NCBI GenBank assembly: GCA_009702645.1
Contig: WLHO01000031.1
Location: 1 to 7,610, forward strand
DNA length: 7,610 nucleotides
From: Actinomycetota bacterium
GTDB lineage: Bacteria; Actinomycetota; Actinomycetes; Actinomycetales; Microbacteriaceae
Reading direction: 5' to 3'
The notes under the pieces are model-generated. The model ran no database searches. It worked only from the letters and a program-made list of their open reading frames with translations, and was not told where the DNA came from. Positions within the stretch are counted from its first letter, which is position 1, and each line of letters opens with the position of its first letter. Shown in pieces: positions 6,982 to 7,610 of the stretch. The translations under genes and the position numbers were made by a program.

Positions 6982-7329
6982 GTGAATGATTCCACCGATA
7001 GCGTCACCAACTGGCTAAGCATTCTCGAGGCTGCCGAAGCGCTCGGAATACCAAAGGGCAAGGTCAATCGCCTGCTGGAGGAATACAGCCTGGTGGCCGT
7101 GAAAAAAGACGGTCAGCTGATGATTCCGGCTGAACTGATTGTTGATGGCGAACCGCTTCCGCCGCTTCGCGGAACCATTATTTTGCTTCTTGATTCTGGC
7201 TACAGCATCGAAGAATCGGTTCAGTGGCTTTACACCCACTCTGATGTACTTGGCCAGACTCCACTGCAGTCTTTGCTTGAGGGCAAAAAGGCGCCGGTAA
7301 GGCGCCTGGCCCAAATGATAGATCTATAA
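6982..7329 (+). CDS. Rv2175c-family winged-helix DNA-binding protein
   Basis: A 115-residue protein from a GTG start. An in-frame TAG at 6976-6978, two codons upstream, excludes a longer form, and the next Met is residue 47, inside the domain. Residues 11-53 (WLSILEAAEALGIPKGKVNR onward to the MIPAEL strand) form a helix-turn-helix with a wing, like the N-terminal half of M. tuberculosis Rv2175c. The middle GTIILLLDSGYSIEESVQWL and the ending VRRLAQMIDL also match that family. Rv2175c binds DNA and is phosphorylated by PknL on Thr9, which abolishes DNA binding. Here the short N-terminal tail before the domain holds T5 and T9 as possible acceptors, although the tail is shorter than in Mycobacterium, so T9 is not positionally equivalent. 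It is divergent from the LysM-kinase pair, whose kinase is the PknL homologue, and converges with the polyprenyl synthetase gene 10 bases away. There is no usable ribosome binding site, so translation may be leaderless. Confidence 0.88.
   Translation: MNDSTDSVTNWLSILEAAEALGIPKGKVNRLLEEYSLVAVKKDGQLMIPAELIVDGEPLPPLRGTIILLLDSGYSIEESVQWLYTHSDVLGQTPLQSLLEGKKAPVRRLAQMIDL
7285..7307 (-). terminator. Intrinsic terminator of the polyprenyl synthetase gene, inside the convergent coding sequence
   Basis: Read on the minus strand, AGGCGCC-TTACC-GGCGCCT (7307-7289) forms a 7-base-pair GC-rich stem with a 5-base loop. Its final T starts a run of five T (7289-7285). It begins 33 bases after the TAG stop at 7342-7340, the usual position for a rho-independent terminator. 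It lies within the last dozen or so codons of the plus-strand Rv2175c-like gene (the GKKAPVRRLA region). On the plus strand the stem is preceded by A's and not followed by T's, so it is directional. Confidence 0.75.
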
Positions 7330-7339
7330 ACCCAAGAAC

Positions 7340-7610
7340 CTAGGCTTGGCGGTTGATTACCTTTTCGGCCATTGACTTTAGGTGCGCCATTGCCTGAGGC
7401 TCCAGAGTGATTCGATTCAGAGCCGCCATTGCCTGATCAGCAAGTTCAGTAATAGTTCGCTCTACTTTTTCCAGTGCTCCAGAACCAATGATGGTTTGCT
7501 GCAAGAATCCAACTTGTTCGTTGGTGAGTTCGCGCGAGGAGAGCATTTCATCAAAGAGCTTTCCAACCGAATTAGAAAGGGAAGCGCGGGTATAGCCAAC
7601 CAGAACAGTG
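7340..7610 (-). CDS. Polyprenyl diphosphate synthase, C-terminal part
   Basis: The minus strand is open from the right edge to a TAG at 7342-7340, giving about 89 C-terminal residues. The fragment begins TVLVGYTRASLSNS and continues with GFLQQTIIGSGALEKVERTI and an Ala-rich helix ending in VINRQA. This is the pattern of the C-terminal helices of actinobacterial all-trans polyprenyl/geranylgeranyl diphosphate synthases, where a GKRTVLVA-like segment precedes a region with the IxxSGAxxxV motif. The family condenses isopentenyl diphosphate with allylic diphosphates to make precursors of quinones, carotenoids or lipid carriers. The two DDxxD motifs lie outside the window, so chain length and activity cannot be judged. 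The position next to Rv2175c matches the mycobacterial order (Rv2173). A terminator for it lies at 7307-7285. Confidence 0.85.
   Translation of the reverse strand, partial: TVLVGYTRASLSNSVGKLFDEMLSSRELTNEQVGFLQQTIIGSGALEKVERTITELADQAMAALNRITLEPQAMAHLKSMAEKVINRQA

Noticed and set aside
7332..7349. CCAAG/CTTGG inverted repeat after the Rv2175c-like gene as its terminator
   Set aside because: The stem is only 5 bases with an 8-base loop and no adjacent T-run (the first TTTT is over 10 bases further on); too weak to call.
1..7610. Defence system, prophage, insertion sequence, CRISPR, tRNA or integration scar
   Set aside because: No transposase, integrase, terminal inverted repeats, regularly spaced repeats or tRNA-like cloverleaf was seen; gene order matches a conserved actinobacterial core locus.

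Overview
This window reads as a stretch of actinobacterial chromosome. By gene content and order it resembles the Mycobacterium Rv2173-Rv2187 neighbourhood (polyprenyl synthetase, Rv2175c, PknL, class II DAHP synthase, PlsC-type acyltransferase, FadD15). Base composition looks close to 50% GC by eye, low for an actinobacterium. Together with short intergenic gaps this suggests a small-genome Microbacteriaceae, such as a freshwater Rhodoluna/Aquiluna-type organism; that placement is an inference.

Layout, left to right. (1) Minus strand 1-437: N-terminal 145 residues of a long-chain fatty acyl-CoA ligase that runs off the left edge. (2) 438-582: divergent promoter region. (3) Plus-strand run 583-3641: ROK-family glucokinase, 1-acyl-glycerol-3-phosphate acyltransferase and class II DAHP synthase, with gaps of 50 and 6 bases. 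(4) Minus-strand pair 6911 down to 3638: a secreted LysM protein with a lysozyme-like C-terminal domain, overlapping a transmembrane Ser/Thr kinase with four PASTA repeats. The kinase stop codon overlaps the DAHP synthase stop codon in the tetranucleotide CTAG. (5) A short divergent region, then 6982-7329 (+): an Rv2175c-like winged-helix DNA-binding protein. (6) 7340-7610 (-): C-terminal part of a polyprenyl diphosphate synthase, whose likely intrinsic terminator lies inside the end of the Rv2175c-like gene.

How the genes fit together. The kinase has an extracellular PASTA sensor of the kind known to bind peptidoglycan fragments. It is co-transcribed with a protein that binds, and perhaps cleaves, peptidoglycan. 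Across the divergent promoter lies the homologue of Rv2175c, the known PknL substrate of M. tuberculosis. This gives a plausible chain from wall state to kinase to DNA-binding protein, but only the kinase-Rv2175c link rests on published work in another genus. The remaining genes supply glucose 6-phosphate, phosphatidic acid, activated fatty acids, prenyl chains and the first step of aromatic synthesis.

I found no mobile element, CRISPR array, tRNA/rRNA gene, toxin-antitoxin pair or clearly new system. The most useful observations are the terminator embedded in a convergent coding sequence, the stop-on-stop convergent overlap, the wall-protein/kinase gene overlap, and the Gly-to-Ala changes in the kinase glycine loop.
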